From Methanobacterium sp. (lineage in GTDB: Archaea; Methanobacteriota; Methanobacteria; Methanobacteriales; Methanobacteriaceae): a stretch of 54,404 nt of DNA. Below the pieces are notes generated by a model. That model searched no databases. It was not told the origin of the DNA and worked only from the letters and a program-made list of their open reading frames with translations. Numbering within the stretch: the first letter of the stretch is position 1; every line of letters starts with the position of its first letter. The translations under genes and the position numbers were made by a program. Where the stretch lies: NCBI GenBank assembly GCA_015661405.1, contig JACWMK010000011.1, positions 1 to 54,404 on the forward strand, given 5' to 3'. Positions 9,511-18,910 of this stretch are shown here, in pieces.

Positions 9511-9795
9511 GAGAAACCTCATTATCATTTGATTAAAAAAATATGATTTTATTTGATTTTATAAAATCTATTTAATTCAATTAGTAATATTTAGGTTAGA
9601 AGATCTATAAAATTTTAATACATTTTTAGCCACTTATAGGTGGATTTCAAGTGTAAAAATCTATCATAATTAATCCTTTTAATAATTTTTTGGGACATGA
9701 AAAGTTCAATTTTAAAAAGAAGAATCAATATTAGTAAAATAAATATGATTAATTTATTATAAGATGTTAAAAATAATAAATATAATTAAAAAATA
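9511..9795. other. Intergenic region with overlapping inverted repeats
   Basis: About 285 bp separate the FAD dehydrogenase start from the end of sfsA. No coding frame is convincing. Near 9630-9653 two mutually exclusive short hairpins can form: CCAC with GTGG around TTATAG, and CACTT with AAGTG. This stretch would hold the promoter of the FAD dehydrogenase and the 3' end of the sfsA transcript. Confidence 0.3.
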
Positions 9796-10497
9796 TTATA
9801 ATTTGATATTAATCCGTTTAAAAGGATTTATATTTAAAAAATCATTCTTATAAATATTTTTAAATGAATAAGCTACTACTTCAACATCTTTTTTATAGGC
9901 ATCAATTAAAGTAGCGGAAAAATCTGGATCCGTTTCCCAGTTAGGAGTGAATTCAATTGCATCCTCGCGCATTATCAGGAAAAGGACTGCAGCATTTAAA
10001 CCTTCAGATTTAGCCAGCATTAATTCTTCTAGATGCCTTTTTCCACGAGTAGTAGGGGCATCAGGAAATTTAGCTAACCCATTTTCAACTAAAGTACAGC
10101 CTTTAACCTCTAGGAGCATTGTTACATTATTATTAGAAAGCAAGAAGTCTAGACGGCTTTTTCCATAGTTATATTCTCTTTTTTCAATATTATACCATTT
10201 AAACTCGTCTACCAGTCTTGTTTCTATAAGTTCAGCTGCGATGTCACTGTGAAATCCTGAATTTATAAGTACCCAAATATCTTCATTTAAAACTGCTATA
10301 ACATCATATTTCGTCTTTCTTTTAGCCGTATTTTTAGCTTTCCTAAGAAGCAATGAAATCCCCGGTATTAATAATTCTTTAAGTCTGCCTGGATCCCTTA
10401 AATGAGCATTTTCTATTTTATCATCCATAATAAATAATACTGTGAATCTATTAGGTCTCTCCATAAAATTTCCTGTTATTAAATCCTTTATTATCAT
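9796..10497 (-). CDS. sfsA: SfsA-family DNA/RNA nuclease
   Basis: The 233-residue protein has an N-terminal OB-like region (FMERPNRFTVLF, then NAHLRDPGRLKELL) and a PD-(D/E)XK-type nuclease region with SRLDFLL and LLEVKGCTLV. The acidic and lysine residues of this segment are the expected metal site. The family was named for sugar fermentation stimulation in E. coli, but its structure and later work point to a nuclease. The gene stands alone and diverges from cfbD across about 170 bp. Length is normal. Confidence 0.92.
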   Translation of the reverse strand: MIIKDLITGNFMERPNRFTVLFIMDDKIENAHLRDPGRLKELLIPGISLLLRKAKNTAKRKTKYDVIAVLNEDIWVLINSGFHSDIAAELIETRLVDEFKWYNIEKREYNYGKSRLDFLLSNNNVTMLLEVKGCTLVENGLAKFPDAPTTRGKRHLEELMLAKSEGLNAAVLFLIMREDAIEFTPNWETDPDFSATLIDAYKKDVEVVAYSFKNIYKNDFLNINPFKRINIKL

Positions 10498-10667
10498 TTC
10501 TAATCCTATTATTTAATTTTTTTATCTTAATTTATTAGTATAACCAAATCTTTAATTAAAACCCATGTTCAATTTATAATTGATTTAAGATCTAACTCAA
10601 AATTTTAAAGATTTAATTACATTCAATAAATTGAAAAAATTTCAAAATTAATAAGAGGTGAAATCAT

Positions 10668-11741
10668 TTGCATCCTAGACCTAGTCCTATTGCTGCATCC
10701 TTATATACACTACGTGACCTAAATGCCGACGTCATCATATTACATGGACCTCACGGTTGTTGTTTCCGTACTAGCCGCCTCTTAGAACATGATGGGGTGC
10801 GTATCGTTACCACTGCCATGTCTGAAAACGATTTTATATTTGGAGCTTCTGAGAAATTAGAGGAAACTCTTAAAAAAGTTGATTCATTGTTTTCACCCAA
10901 GTTAGTAGGAGTGGTAGGTACCTGTGCTAGTATGATTATTGGAGAAGATATGAAAGAAGCCGTAGAAAACGCAAATATACCAGCACAAGTATTAATAGTG
11001 GAATCTCACGGAGGTCTCAGTGAAGGTGACAATACCGAAGGGGCCATATCCGTTCTTATTGCTGCAGAAAAGGAAAATGTAATATCCGTTGAGGAGGCAG
11101 AGCGTCAGACTCGGATGCTAAAACTGGCCACGCAGATTGAAAAAACGCGAGGTATGGCTCAGGGTGAATATATATCCCCATCATACGGTGATCTTAAAGA
11201 GAAAGTTGCTAAAATATTTCTTAGAAGTTTGGAAAATGGGGATAACGTTGCGCTGGTTTTGAATGCTAAAAAAGAAACGTCTTACCTTTTTGCGGATATT
11301 TTAAGAATTCCTTTTGGAAAGATTTATAATAAAAATCCTCCTAAAATCATAGCAAACCTTGATGAAGATGTAGGTCTTCCCCGTATAAAGCAACATGCCT
11401 TTAACATGAGGGCAGAGCTTCAAAAAGGTGGAGTGGAAGTTGATGTGATAACTGGCGGATTAGATGAATATCCAATAACAGGACAAACTGCAGTTGATAT
11501 TTTAAAAAATGAGTCATTTGATTTGGTAGTGGTTTTAGGTGTTCCTCATGCTTTACCTATAGAAACTTTGCCCTTGCAGAGTATAGCAGTGACTGATGGA
11601 CCACGTTTAGTTGAACCTTTAAAGAAGATTGGATATAATTATGTGGTTACAGAGTTAGATGCTCATGCAAAAACCTTGGGTACATCTGAAATTGTTTTAT
11701 CAGATTTTGGAATGATTTTAAGAGAAATCATGGGTTTATAA
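10668..11741 (+). CDS. cfbD: Ni-sirohydrochlorin a,c-diamide reductive cyclase, catalytic subunit
   Basis: CfbD is the NifD-like partner of the CfbC iron protein in F430 synthesis: the complex reduces and cyclises Ni-sirohydrochlorin a,c-diamide to 15,17(3)-seco-F430-17(3)-acid. Cysteines suited to the 4Fe-4S cluster are visible at C31/C32 (HGPHGCCFRTS) and C86 (VVGTCASMI). The 357-residue length fits the small nitrogenase-like form. A TTG start at 10668 follows GAGGTG by seven bases, and the frame has no better ATG. cfbC is not in this window. The following rightward genes may share its transcript, but a 99-bp gap argues for a second promoter. Confidence 0.93.
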   Translation: MHPRPSPIAASLYTLRDLNADVIILHGPHGCCFRTSRLLEHDGVRIVTTAMSENDFIFGASEKLEETLKKVDSLFSPKLVGVVGTCASMIIGEDMKEAVENANIPAQVLIVESHGGLSEGDNTEGAISVLIAAEKENVISVEEAERQTRMLKLATQIEKTRGMAQGEYISPSYGDLKEKVAKIFLRSLENGDNVALVLNAKKETSYLFADILRIPFGKIYNKNPPKIIANLDEDVGLPRIKQHAFNMRAELQKGGVEVDVITGGLDEYPITGQTAVDILKNESFDLVVVLGVPHALPIETLPLQSIAVTDGPRLVEPLKKIGYNYVVTELDAHAKTLGTSEIVLSDFGMILREIMGL

Positions 11742-11840
11742 AAAAACTGAAATATTACTTAATGAAAATTTTTTTTTATATTATAATTAATAGTTTATCA
11801 TGTAATAATTAATCATAAAGAATTATAAAGGTGATATAAA

Positions 11841-12848
11841 ATGGCCAGAACTGTGGGAATGATACTATGTGGAGGATTTGGAAAGAGATTAAGACCTATT
11901 ACAGAAAAGATTCCCAAACCTTTAGTTGAAATTAAAGATAATTATACTATCCTAGATAAACAGCTTTTCGACTTTAAAAGTGCCGGAGTAGATCGAGTAC
12001 TACTTTTAACTGGATTTCTTTCGGAAAAAATCCAAGAAAGATATGATGACAAATATTCAGGAGTTAAAATTGAATACATCCGTGAAGATGAACCTTTAGG
12101 AACTTTGAATGCAATTAAATTAGGTATGGACAATTTAGGTAATCATGAACAATCAGTGATAAGAAACGGCGATGTAGTGGCTGATCTTAACATTAAGAAA
12201 ATGATTGAACAGGGAAAAAAATCTGACTATCCTTTATCCATATTCATCACTAAAATGGTTTCTCCTTACGGAATAGTAGAAATCAGCGGTGATCGACTAG
12301 TATCATTTAAAGAGAAACCAATATTAGATTATTACATTAATGGTGGAGTATACTTCTCACAAGGGGAAATAGATTTTGGAGAGTTTGATGTAGGAGATAT
12401 TGAAAAAACCGTGTTCCCTATGCTGGCCAAGGAAAATAATTTAGGTTATTATAAGGAGGATGGACTCTTCTGGATGGCTATAGATACCACTAAAGAATTG
12501 GAGGAAATAAAAAAGGAATATAAAAATAGGGAAGATAAGCCTTGGGGATATGAAAAAGTGTTGATTTACACTGATAAGTACTTGACTAAAGAACTTTTCA
12601 TTAAAGAAGGTTATCAAACCTCATTTCATTATCATAACATGAAAGATGAAACCATGTATATAGTGAATGGTGCAGGTTACATTGAATTTGAGGATCATAA
12701 AGAGTATTTTGGAAAAAATGACACTATTCGTATAAAGCCTAAAGAAAAGCATTCCATTGTAGCTATGGAAAACACTATTTTACATGAAGTTTCTACTCCT
12801 CATCTGAATGATACTGAACGAGTAAAAGATTACTACGAAAATAGATAA
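11841..12848 (+). CDS. Sugar-phosphate nucleotidyltransferase fused to a cupin domain
   Basis: Residues 1 to about 225 form a nucleotidyltransferase: LCGGFGKRLRP (residues 9-19) is the nucleotide-binding signature, KIPKPLVEI follows, and RNGDVVAD is the metal-binding segment. Residues about 230-335 form a cupin of the mannose-6-phosphate isomerase C-terminal type (HYHNMKDETMYIVNGAG supplies histidine/glutamate ligands). The domain order resembles GMP/mannose-type enzymes, but the sugar and nucleotide cannot be read from the sequence. GGTGAT lies just upstream of the ATG. hisH follows after 49 bp. Confidence 0.85.
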   Translation: MARTVGMILCGGFGKRLRPITEKIPKPLVEIKDNYTILDKQLFDFKSAGVDRVLLLTGFLSEKIQERYDDKYSGVKIEYIREDEPLGTLNAIKLGMDNLGNHEQSVIRNGDVVADLNIKKMIEQGKKSDYPLSIFITKMVSPYGIVEISGDRLVSFKEKPILDYYINGGVYFSQGEIDFGEFDVGDIEKTVFPMLAKENNLGYYKEDGLFWMAIDTTKELEEIKKEYKNREDKPWGYEKVLIYTDKYLTKELFIKEGYQTSFHYHNMKDETMYIVNGAGYIEFEDHKEYFGKNDTIRIKPKEKHSIVAMENTILHEVSTPHLNDTERVKDYYENR

Positions 12849-12897
12849 TATATTTTAGGCAAATAAAGTTAATATTTGTTTAAATAGGATTACTATA

Positions 12898-13512
12898 ATG
12901 ATAACCATTATTGATTATGGATCCGGGAATCTTAAAAGCATTAGAAATGGTTTCACTCACATTGGAGTGGAAGTTAACATTTCTAGTGACATTTGTGATC
13001 TGGAAAAAGCCAATGCCCTAGTACTTCCTGGTGTAGGTGCTTTTGGAAACGCTATGAAGAATCTTCAAACTTACAAAGAGGTTATACTGGAGCATATTAA
13101 TGATGGAAAACCTTTTTTAGGCGTTTGTCTAGGTTTACAAGTGTTATTCCCTAAAAGCCAGGAAAGTAAAGGAGTTAAAGGATTAGATATATTTAAAGGT
13201 GAAGTATTGCGTTTTGATGAATCACTGAAGCAAGAGGGAATGAAAATACCACATATGGGATGGAATAATCTTCAAATCAAAAATAATGAATGCACTATAT
13301 TAAATGGAATAGGTAACAAGTACATGTATTTTGTGCATTCCTATTATGTGCATCCAGAAGATGAGAATATAATAGCTGCCACCGTTAATTACGGCGTGGA
13401 AGTACCTGCAGTAATCTGTCAAGATCAAACTTATGCTACCCAGTTCCACCCTGAGAAAAGTGGAGAAATTGGGTTGAAGATCTTAAATAACTTCGTGGAA
13501 ACAGTTCCATAG
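12898..13512 (+). CDS. hisH: Imidazole glycerol phosphate synthase, glutamine amidotransferase subunit
   Basis: HisH releases ammonia from glutamine for HisF, which forms imidazole glycerol phosphate and AICAR in histidine synthesis. The class I amidotransferase triad is complete: C77 in GVCLGLQ, and H184 and E186 in QFHPEKS. The 204-residue length is normal. No other his gene is in the window, so the partner HisF must be encoded elsewhere, as is usual for the scattered his genes of this order. It lies between a nucleotidyltransferase and an AIR-synthase-like gene on the same strand. Confidence 0.95.
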   Translation: MITIIDYGSGNLKSIRNGFTHIGVEVNISSDICDLEKANALVLPGVGAFGNAMKNLQTYKEVILEHINDGKPFLGVCLGLQVLFPKSQESKGVKGLDIFKGEVLRFDESLKQEGMKIPHMGWNNLQIKNNECTILNGIGNKYMYFVHSYYVHPEDENIIAATVNYGVEVPAVICQDQTYATQFHPEKSGEIGLKILNNFVETVP

Positions 13513-13625
13513 ATTGCTTATTAAAATAATTTTAAAAAATTTTTTTTTATGTCAATAATTTTTAAATATTAAAACTTAAAGAAAAATATCATTTCCTGAT
13601 AGAAAAGTATAAAAGGGTGTATTCC

Positions 13626-14987
13626 GTGGATATAGAAGGCTTCGTAAGACGTTACATTAAGGATAAGGATGAAAAAACTCTTCAAAATAATTTAAAGGAA
13701 ATAATACTAGAATATAAAAATATTGATCCTCAAAAAGCGGATCAAATGGCGCAAGCTGTGATTGGAGAAGTTGAAAATACTTTAAAAATCAATGATTATG
13801 ATGATGAATTTTTAAAGGAATTGATAAAGTATCACAAAGCAGAGGTTAAAATGGGCGAAATTGGAGTGGGCTCGAGAGGAAAGGGAGATTTCTTTGTCCA
13901 TAAAAAAATTGCAGACATAGTCTCTAGTACCCATTCTAATGCTTTAATAAATCCATCAGCACAGGATGATGGTGGCGTGGTTAAAAAAAGTGTTGGATCC
14001 AAAGATATTTATGTAACAACCGCTGTGGATGGAATACATTCTCGTTTAAGTGAATATCCATTTCTGGGCGGATTCCATGTTACTAGAGCTGCTCTTAGAG
14101 ATGTGTGCGTTATGGGTGCTGAGCCAGTAGCCGTAATAAGTGATTTACATCTTTCAGATGATGGTGATGTAGGAAAATTATTTGATTTCACAGCAGGAGT
14201 CTGCGCCGTTTCAGAACTATTAAATGTACCTCTTGTAGCTGGTAGCACTCTAAGAGTTGGTGGCGATATGGTTTTAGGTGATAGATTAGTGAGTGCTGTA
14301 GGTGCTATAGGTATCTCTGAATATCCACCAACTGCAAGGAAGCGTGCGGAAGTGGGGGATATAATTTTAATGACGGAAGGCTCAGGCGGTGGAACTATCA
14401 CTACTACAGCCATTTATCATGGCATGTTTGACGTGGTTAATGAAACCATGGATATCAATTTCATAAAATCATCTGAAGCTATTTTTAAGTCAGGATTACT
14501 TCCATATGTCCATGCTATGACTGACGTTACCAATGGAGGTCTTAGAGGTGATGCACATGAAATTTCTAAAACTACTAATCTTGGATTAACATTCTTTAAT
14601 GATAAGATAAGAGAATTAATAAATCCAAAAGTATTGGAAATGTTGGAAAAATTAAACATAGATCCTTTAGGGGTTTCTATAGATTCTTTGATGATAATAG
14701 CACCCGCTAATATTGCAGAGAAACTTAAAAAAGTAATATCTGATGCGAGTGTACGTATCGGTGAGATAGGTTACATTACTAATAGTGGAATAGCTAAACT
14801 TATTAAAGAAGATAAGGAAGAAGAATTGACGCCTTTATTTAGGGAATCAGCTTATACTGAGATTAAAAAGATTGTAGGTGACACTACACCTGATGATTTT
14901 GAAGTTATGAAAGAGAAAATTGAAAAATCTGCATTAAATGCTATACGTAAAAAGGATAATTTGGTAAATGCCATCCAAAGGAAGTAA
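13626..14987 (+). CDS. AIR-synthase (PurM/SelD-like) superfamily protein, unknown substrate
   Basis: The 453-residue protein carries the two halves of the PurM/HypE/SelD fold from about residue 90: QDDGGVV as the ATP-binding aspartate region, then RDVCVMGAEPVAVISDLHLSD, then MTDVTNGGLRGDAHEISK in the C-terminal half. An N-terminal helical extension of about 85 residues is not part of the core fold. It is known from methanogen genomes only as 'AIR synthase related'; HypE and ThiL relatives differ in motif and length. The GTG at 13626 is preferred because AGGGTG lies six bases before it; a GTG at 13617 overlaps that site. Confidence 0.75.
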   Translation: MDIEGFVRRYIKDKDEKTLQNNLKEIILEYKNIDPQKADQMAQAVIGEVENTLKINDYDDEFLKELIKYHKAEVKMGEIGVGSRGKGDFFVHKKIADIVSSTHSNALINPSAQDDGGVVKKSVGSKDIYVTTAVDGIHSRLSEYPFLGGFHVTRAALRDVCVMGAEPVAVISDLHLSDDGDVGKLFDFTAGVCAVSELLNVPLVAGSTLRVGGDMVLGDRLVSAVGAIGISEYPPTARKRAEVGDIILMTEGSGGGTITTTAIYHGMFDVVNETMDINFIKSSEAIFKSGLLPYVHAMTDVTNGGLRGDAHEISKTTNLGLTFFNDKIRELINPKVLEMLEKLNIDPLGVSIDSLMIIAPANIAEKLKKVISDASVRIGEIGYITNSGIAKLIKEDKEEELTPLFRESAYTEIKKIVGDTTPDDFEVMKEKIEKSALNAIRKKDNLVNAIQRK

Positions 14988-15048
14988 AATTATAATATGA
15001 TTATGAACAAATAATAAACTCAAATGATAAGGATTGGGTAGATGATTA

Positions 15049-16209
15049 ATGGAGCAAAAAGAGAATATAGTACTAGTTCAAGAAATCATGCAGGATTTTG
15101 CTAATATAACTGGACTTGAACCTGTTTCAGACCATCCTCAACGTTACTTGTGGACTGATGCCTTTGCAGTCTGTAACTATATAGAACTTTTTCGTCAGAC
15201 TAAGGATCAAAACTATCTGAACCTAGCCATGCGTCTAGTAAACCAAGTTCATCACATTTTGGGCAGGCATCGTGATGATGATCCTAGGACCGGCTGGATC
15301 AGTAGTCTAAATGAAGAAGAAGGTGAATCACATCCCACTAAAGGTGGCTTGCGTATTGGTAAAAAATTGAATGAACGCAAACTTGACGAACCATATAATG
15401 AACAATTAGAATGGGATCAAGATGGACAATATTATCATTACCTAACTAAATGGATGCATGCCCTTCATTGTTTGAGTAAAGTCACTCAGAATTCTGTATA
15501 TAGTAAATGGGGTATAGAACTTGCGCAAGCCACCCATGAATCCTTCGTATACAGCCCATCATTTGATGGATGTAAGAGAATGTATTGGAAGATGAGTATA
15601 GACCTCAGTTATCCCCTCGTACCATCCATGGGACAGCATGACCCACTTGATGGCTTCATAACTTATAATGAATTAATTGGAAACGTTCCATTAAAAGAAT
15701 CTGATTTAAGCTACGAGATTACTGATATGGTTAATATCTGCCGAAGTATGAGTTGGAACACTGATGATCCCCTTGGTATCGGCGGTCTTTTATCTGATGC
15801 TTCAAGAACTGCACAATTAATTGTAAAATATGAAAGGGATTACTTAAACCTCTTATCAACTATATTGGATTCTGCGCTTTTAGGGGTTGAGTTTTTTGAG
15901 GAAGGAGAGCTCTTGAATTATCCTGCCGATTACCGTTTAGCATTCCGTGAATTAGGATTATCTATAGGACTTAAAGGTGTTGAAACATTATTGTACTGGA
16001 TTAAAGATAACTCCGAGTTATTTAGCGTTGATAAATCCTTAAAATCACGTGTTGAAGTCATCACGCGTTATGCGCCCCTATCTGAAATTGTTGAACATTT
16101 CTGGATGGGAAGTGAAAATAGGAAGTCTCACACATGGACTGATCATCTAGAGATTAATATGGTTATGTTTGCCACTAGTCTAGCTCCTAATGGATTTCTA
16201 TCAATTTAA
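15049..16209 (+). CDS. Alpha/alpha-barrel (six-hairpin glycosidase-like) protein, unknown function
   Basis: The 386-residue soluble protein has aromatic-rich helices in repeated hairpins (RYLWTDAFAVCNYIELF, YYHYLTKWMHALHCLSK, HFWMGSENRKSHTWTDHLE), as in (alpha/alpha)6 toroid glycosidases and epimerases. Acidic candidates such as W-D-Q-D-G-Q-Y are present, but no family motif assigns a substrate. It lacks a signal peptide. It sits 61 bp after the AIR-synthase-like gene and 70 bp before a PAP2-like membrane protein on the same strand. Confidence 0.6.
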   Translation: MEQKENIVLVQEIMQDFANITGLEPVSDHPQRYLWTDAFAVCNYIELFRQTKDQNYLNLAMRLVNQVHHILGRHRDDDPRTGWISSLNEEEGESHPTKGGLRIGKKLNERKLDEPYNEQLEWDQDGQYYHYLTKWMHALHCLSKVTQNSVYSKWGIELAQATHESFVYSPSFDGCKRMYWKMSIDLSYPLVPSMGQHDPLDGFITYNELIGNVPLKESDLSYEITDMVNICRSMSWNTDDPLGIGGLLSDASRTAQLIVKYERDYLNLLSTILDSALLGVEFFEEGELLNYPADYRLAFRELGLSIGLKGVETLLYWIKDNSELFSVDKSLKSRVEVITRYAPLSEIVEHFWMGSENRKSHTWTDHLEINMVMFATSLAPNGFLSI

Positions 16210-16279
16210 AACTAAATAATAATTTATTTTATTGAAAAAAATATTTTTAAAGATTATTCTATAATGAGGGATATTAAAC

Positions 16280-16888
16280 ATGCAACACTGGAGTTACAAT
16301 TTTAAATCCAAACAATATATAGCTAAAATAATCTCCACTTTCACTAACGCCCCATTAGTCGCTATTCTCGTATTTATACTAATTAACTATTACTTTCTGA
16401 AAGGATATGAATTTGTAGTAGTAACTTTTATCAGTATAATTTTTGCAGCATTAATACCAAGTATAATAGCTTTTCTATGGATTAAAAATGAGAAAATTGA
16501 AATAGATATGCCTCGAAAAGAGGATCGGTTTTATCCACTTTTATGGATTATATTATCATATCTAATTGGCGTTGTTCTGTTATACATTATTTCAGCGCCC
16601 CCTATTACTACAGTTCTCATGTTCTGTTATTTCTCTAACACATTAATAGTATTATTAATCAGCTTATTCTGGAAAATCAGCATACACTCCATAGGAGTAG
16701 CAGGACCTGCAGCAGCAATTATATACGTATTTGGTTATACTGGTCTAATTTTTATTCTTTTAATTCCGTTAGTTATATGGAGTAGATTATATCTAAAAAG
16801 ACACACCTTATATCAAGTTATAGTGGGTGCTTTTCTGGGTTTTACATTAACAGCACTGCAAATATATCTTTTAATAGGGTTTAAATGA
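16280..16888 (+). CDS. PAP2-like integral membrane protein
   Basis: The 202-residue protein has about five or six hydrophobic segments. The middle carries KISIHSIGVAGPAAA and the C-terminal part carries SRLYLKRHTLYQVIVGAFLG, which resemble the second and third signature motifs of the PAP2 lipid phosphatase superfamily (conserved His, then Arg and His). The first PAP2 motif is degenerate (MPRKEDRF). The likely role is phosphatase or transferase chemistry on membrane isoprenoid phosphates, by analogy only. It ends 158 bp before mtaA. Confidence 0.6.
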   Translation: MQHWSYNFKSKQYIAKIISTFTNAPLVAILVFILINYYFLKGYEFVVVTFISIIFAALIPSIIAFLWIKNEKIEIDMPRKEDRFYPLLWIILSYLIGVVLLYIISAPPITTVLMFCYFSNTLIVLLISLFWKISIHSIGVAGPAAAIIYVFGYTGLIFILLIPLVIWSRLYLKRHTLYQVIVGAFLGFTLTALQIYLLIGFK

Positions 16889-17046
16889 AATCTGAAAGTC
16901 AATTAGACTTTTGCAAATAAATATAAGTTATTTATTGTTCTTTTTTTTGAATAAATTTTTTTTTATAATTTTGATTTTATTGTCTGTTTTTACCGGAAAA
17001 TTTAAACAATTTAAACGTTCATATACTTACTAGGAGTGAAAAACAA

Positions 17047-18108
17047 ATGAATTTGAAAGAAAATGTATTAGCAGTGCTTTCTGGAGAAGAAGTTAATGTA
17101 ACACCAGTGATAAGTGTTACTCAAATAGGTATAGTAGAAGCTATGGAGAAAACGGATGCATTTTGGCCAGAAGCACATAAAGATGCTGAAAAGATGGCAA
17201 CACTCGGAAGCTCCCTATACGAGCTAGCGGGATTGGAATGTGCCAGAATACCCTTCTGTCTAACAGTGGAAGCTGAAGCCCTGGGTTGTAAAGTAAAACT
17301 TGGTTCTGAGGATAAAACTCCTTTAGTAATTGAAAGTCCCTTTCAAAACGCTAATGATATTAAAATACCTGAGGATTTCCCACATATTGGACGAATTCCA
17401 GTTGTTTTAGAAGCTATAAAAAAATTAAAAGAAAAATATGGGGATAATCTTCCCATTATCGTGGGTATTACCGGTCCCTTCACACTTACGGGTCATTTGC
17501 TTGGAGTAGAGAAAATGGTGAGGTATATGAGGACCAAACCTAATGAAATTGAATCAGCTCTAGATAAAGCTTTTGAAGCATCCATAGAATATGTGAATGC
17601 TCTTTCAGAGATAAGTCCAGATATAATCTGCGTTGCGGAGCCAACTGCTGCTACGGAACTTATCAATCCATTACAATTCAAAACCATTGTCAAACCAAGA
17701 TTAGAAGATTTATCAAGTGAGATAAACATTAAAAAAGTTCTTCATATATGTGGATCAGCTGCACCTATCCTAAAAGATATGGCGAGCATTGGTTATGATG
17801 GTTTAAGTGTGGAGGAGAAAGTAGACGTAAAATGGGCAAAGGAAGAGTTGAAAGGTGGAGGAAAAATTCTAAGAGTTGGTGGAAGAATTATGACTATGGG
17901 TGGGGAAAAATCTCCCAAACTTGTCGGAAACATCTCATCATCACAGACACTTTTCAGAGGTTCACCAGACGAGGTTAAAGAAGAAGTTAAGGATGTTTTA
18001 GAGGCAGGAGTAGATATATTAGCCCCTAGTTGTGGTTTAGCGCCGAGATCACCTCTTGAGAATATTAAAGCAATGATCAAGGGAAGAAATGAATTTTACA
18101 ATATGTAA
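17047..18108 (+). CDS. mtaA: Methylcobamide:coenzyme M methyltransferase (MtaA/MtbA family)
   Basis: The zinc enzyme transfers the methyl group from the methylated corrinoid protein MtaC to coenzyme M, giving methyl-CoM for methyl-CoM reductase. It has the uroporphyrinogen-decarboxylase TIM-barrel fold. The H-x-C...C zinc site is complete: H233 and C235 in LHICGSA, and C329 in APSCGLAP. The neighbouring mtaBC genes favour MtaA over the methylamine isozyme MtbA. AGGAGTGA precedes the ATG. Two ATTTAAAC copies at 17000-17007 and 17009-17016 lie in the promoter region and may include the TATA element. Confidence 0.9.
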   Translation: MNLKENVLAVLSGEEVNVTPVISVTQIGIVEAMEKTDAFWPEAHKDAEKMATLGSSLYELAGLECARIPFCLTVEAEALGCKVKLGSEDKTPLVIESPFQNANDIKIPEDFPHIGRIPVVLEAIKKLKEKYGDNLPIIVGITGPFTLTGHLLGVEKMVRYMRTKPNEIESALDKAFEASIEYVNALSEISPDIICVAEPTAATELINPLQFKTIVKPRLEDLSSEINIKKVLHICGSAAPILKDMASIGYDGLSVEEKVDVKWAKEELKGGGKILRVGGRIMTMGGEKSPKLVGNISSSQTLFRGSPDEVKEEVKDVLEAGVDILAPSCGLAPRSPLENIKAMIKGRNEFYNM

Positions 18109-18169
18109 TCTCGAATTTAATAGTCTCTGATTTAAAATATTAGTTAATTCCCAAAAAAAATAGTGATAA

Positions 18170-18194
18170 AAAGAGTTAAAATTTTTAACTCTTT
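18170..18194. terminator. Perfect hairpin between mtaA and a convergent gene
   Basis: AAAGAGTTAAA at 18170-18180 pairs perfectly with TTTAACTCTTT at 18184-18194 around a 3-nt loop. It sits 62 bp after the mtaA stop and 4 bp before the end of the leftward gene at 18198, so it can serve both transcripts. Confidence 0.55.
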
Positions 18195-18197
18195 ATT

Positions 18198-18788
18198 CTA
18201 TTTATTAGTTTTTGAGAAACCTATTATTATCGTAGCAATGTTAGGATCTTGAGGATAACCATATTTATTCTTAAGATAAGAGTCGCCCATTGTTGAAGGG
18301 CTACAGGAAGTTACATTTGAAATACTTGACAGATCCTCCAGTTCGGGGAATGGTACAGACGGTAAAAGAAAAAATTCTTTTTCAATTCCCGTATCAACTG
18401 ATGATTTATTAGATTTAAAGAATATGAAATCCGTGCTGAGGAAATATACATCACTGCGATCTTGATATTTTTTCTTTTCTTCGTTTGAAATCAGTTCTTG
18501 GCCCAGTATCCTACCTTTATCTGTGACGAGAAGTACCGTAGGTACAGGTGGACATCTGAATTCTATAGTTTTAAATATAGCTAAATAAAATTCTCTCTCT
18601 AAACATTCTTTCAATCCTTTATTTACAACAGGTATAACATCTCCTTCTCTTTTAGACTCTATTCCTTTGAGTTTTTTTCTATCCTCATCTTGAAGAAGTT
18701 GCACCCCTAATACTCCTTTCAACTTATTTATAATTTTTATTGCCTTTTTAACTACCATTTCATCCATATTCTTAATTTCCATGGTCAT
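18198..18788 (-). CDS. Unrecognised protein encoded inside the methanol locus
   Basis: The 196-residue soluble protein fits no family I recognise. The first 70 residues are lysine- and glutamate-rich helix, the middle holds a beta-rich block (PPVPTVLLVTDKGRILGQEL, then DVYFLSTDFIFFKS), and the C-terminus ends in TIIIGFSKTNK. No helix-turn-helix, metal cluster or signal peptide is evident. It faces mtaA tail to tail across a hairpin and diverges from mtaB across 122 bp, so it could share control with mtaBC. AGGAA lies eight bases before the ATG. A role tied to methanol use is an inference from position only. Confidence 0.6.
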   Translation of the reverse strand: MTMEIKNMDEMVVKKAIKIINKLKGVLGVQLLQDEDRKKLKGIESKREGDVIPVVNKGLKECLEREFYLAIFKTIEFRCPPVPTVLLVTDKGRILGQELISNEEKKKYQDRSDVYFLSTDFIFFKSNKSSVDTGIEKEFFLLPSVPFPELEDLSSISNVTSCSPSTMGDSYLKNKYGYPQDPNIATIIIGFSKTNK

Positions 18789-18910
18789 TTATACAATTCC
18801 TAAAATATTTTTATTTTTTCTGTAATTCGAAAACATTTATCCAATTCAAGTAACATAATATTATTATTGTAAAAGTCTTTGTATTATTAAAAATATGGTG
18901 GTGAATTATT

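Noticed and set aside
9630..9653. Riboswitch from the overlapping hairpins upstream of the FAD dehydrogenase
   Set aside because: The stems are only 4-5 bp, no known riboswitch core is seen, and the segment may simply be spacer.
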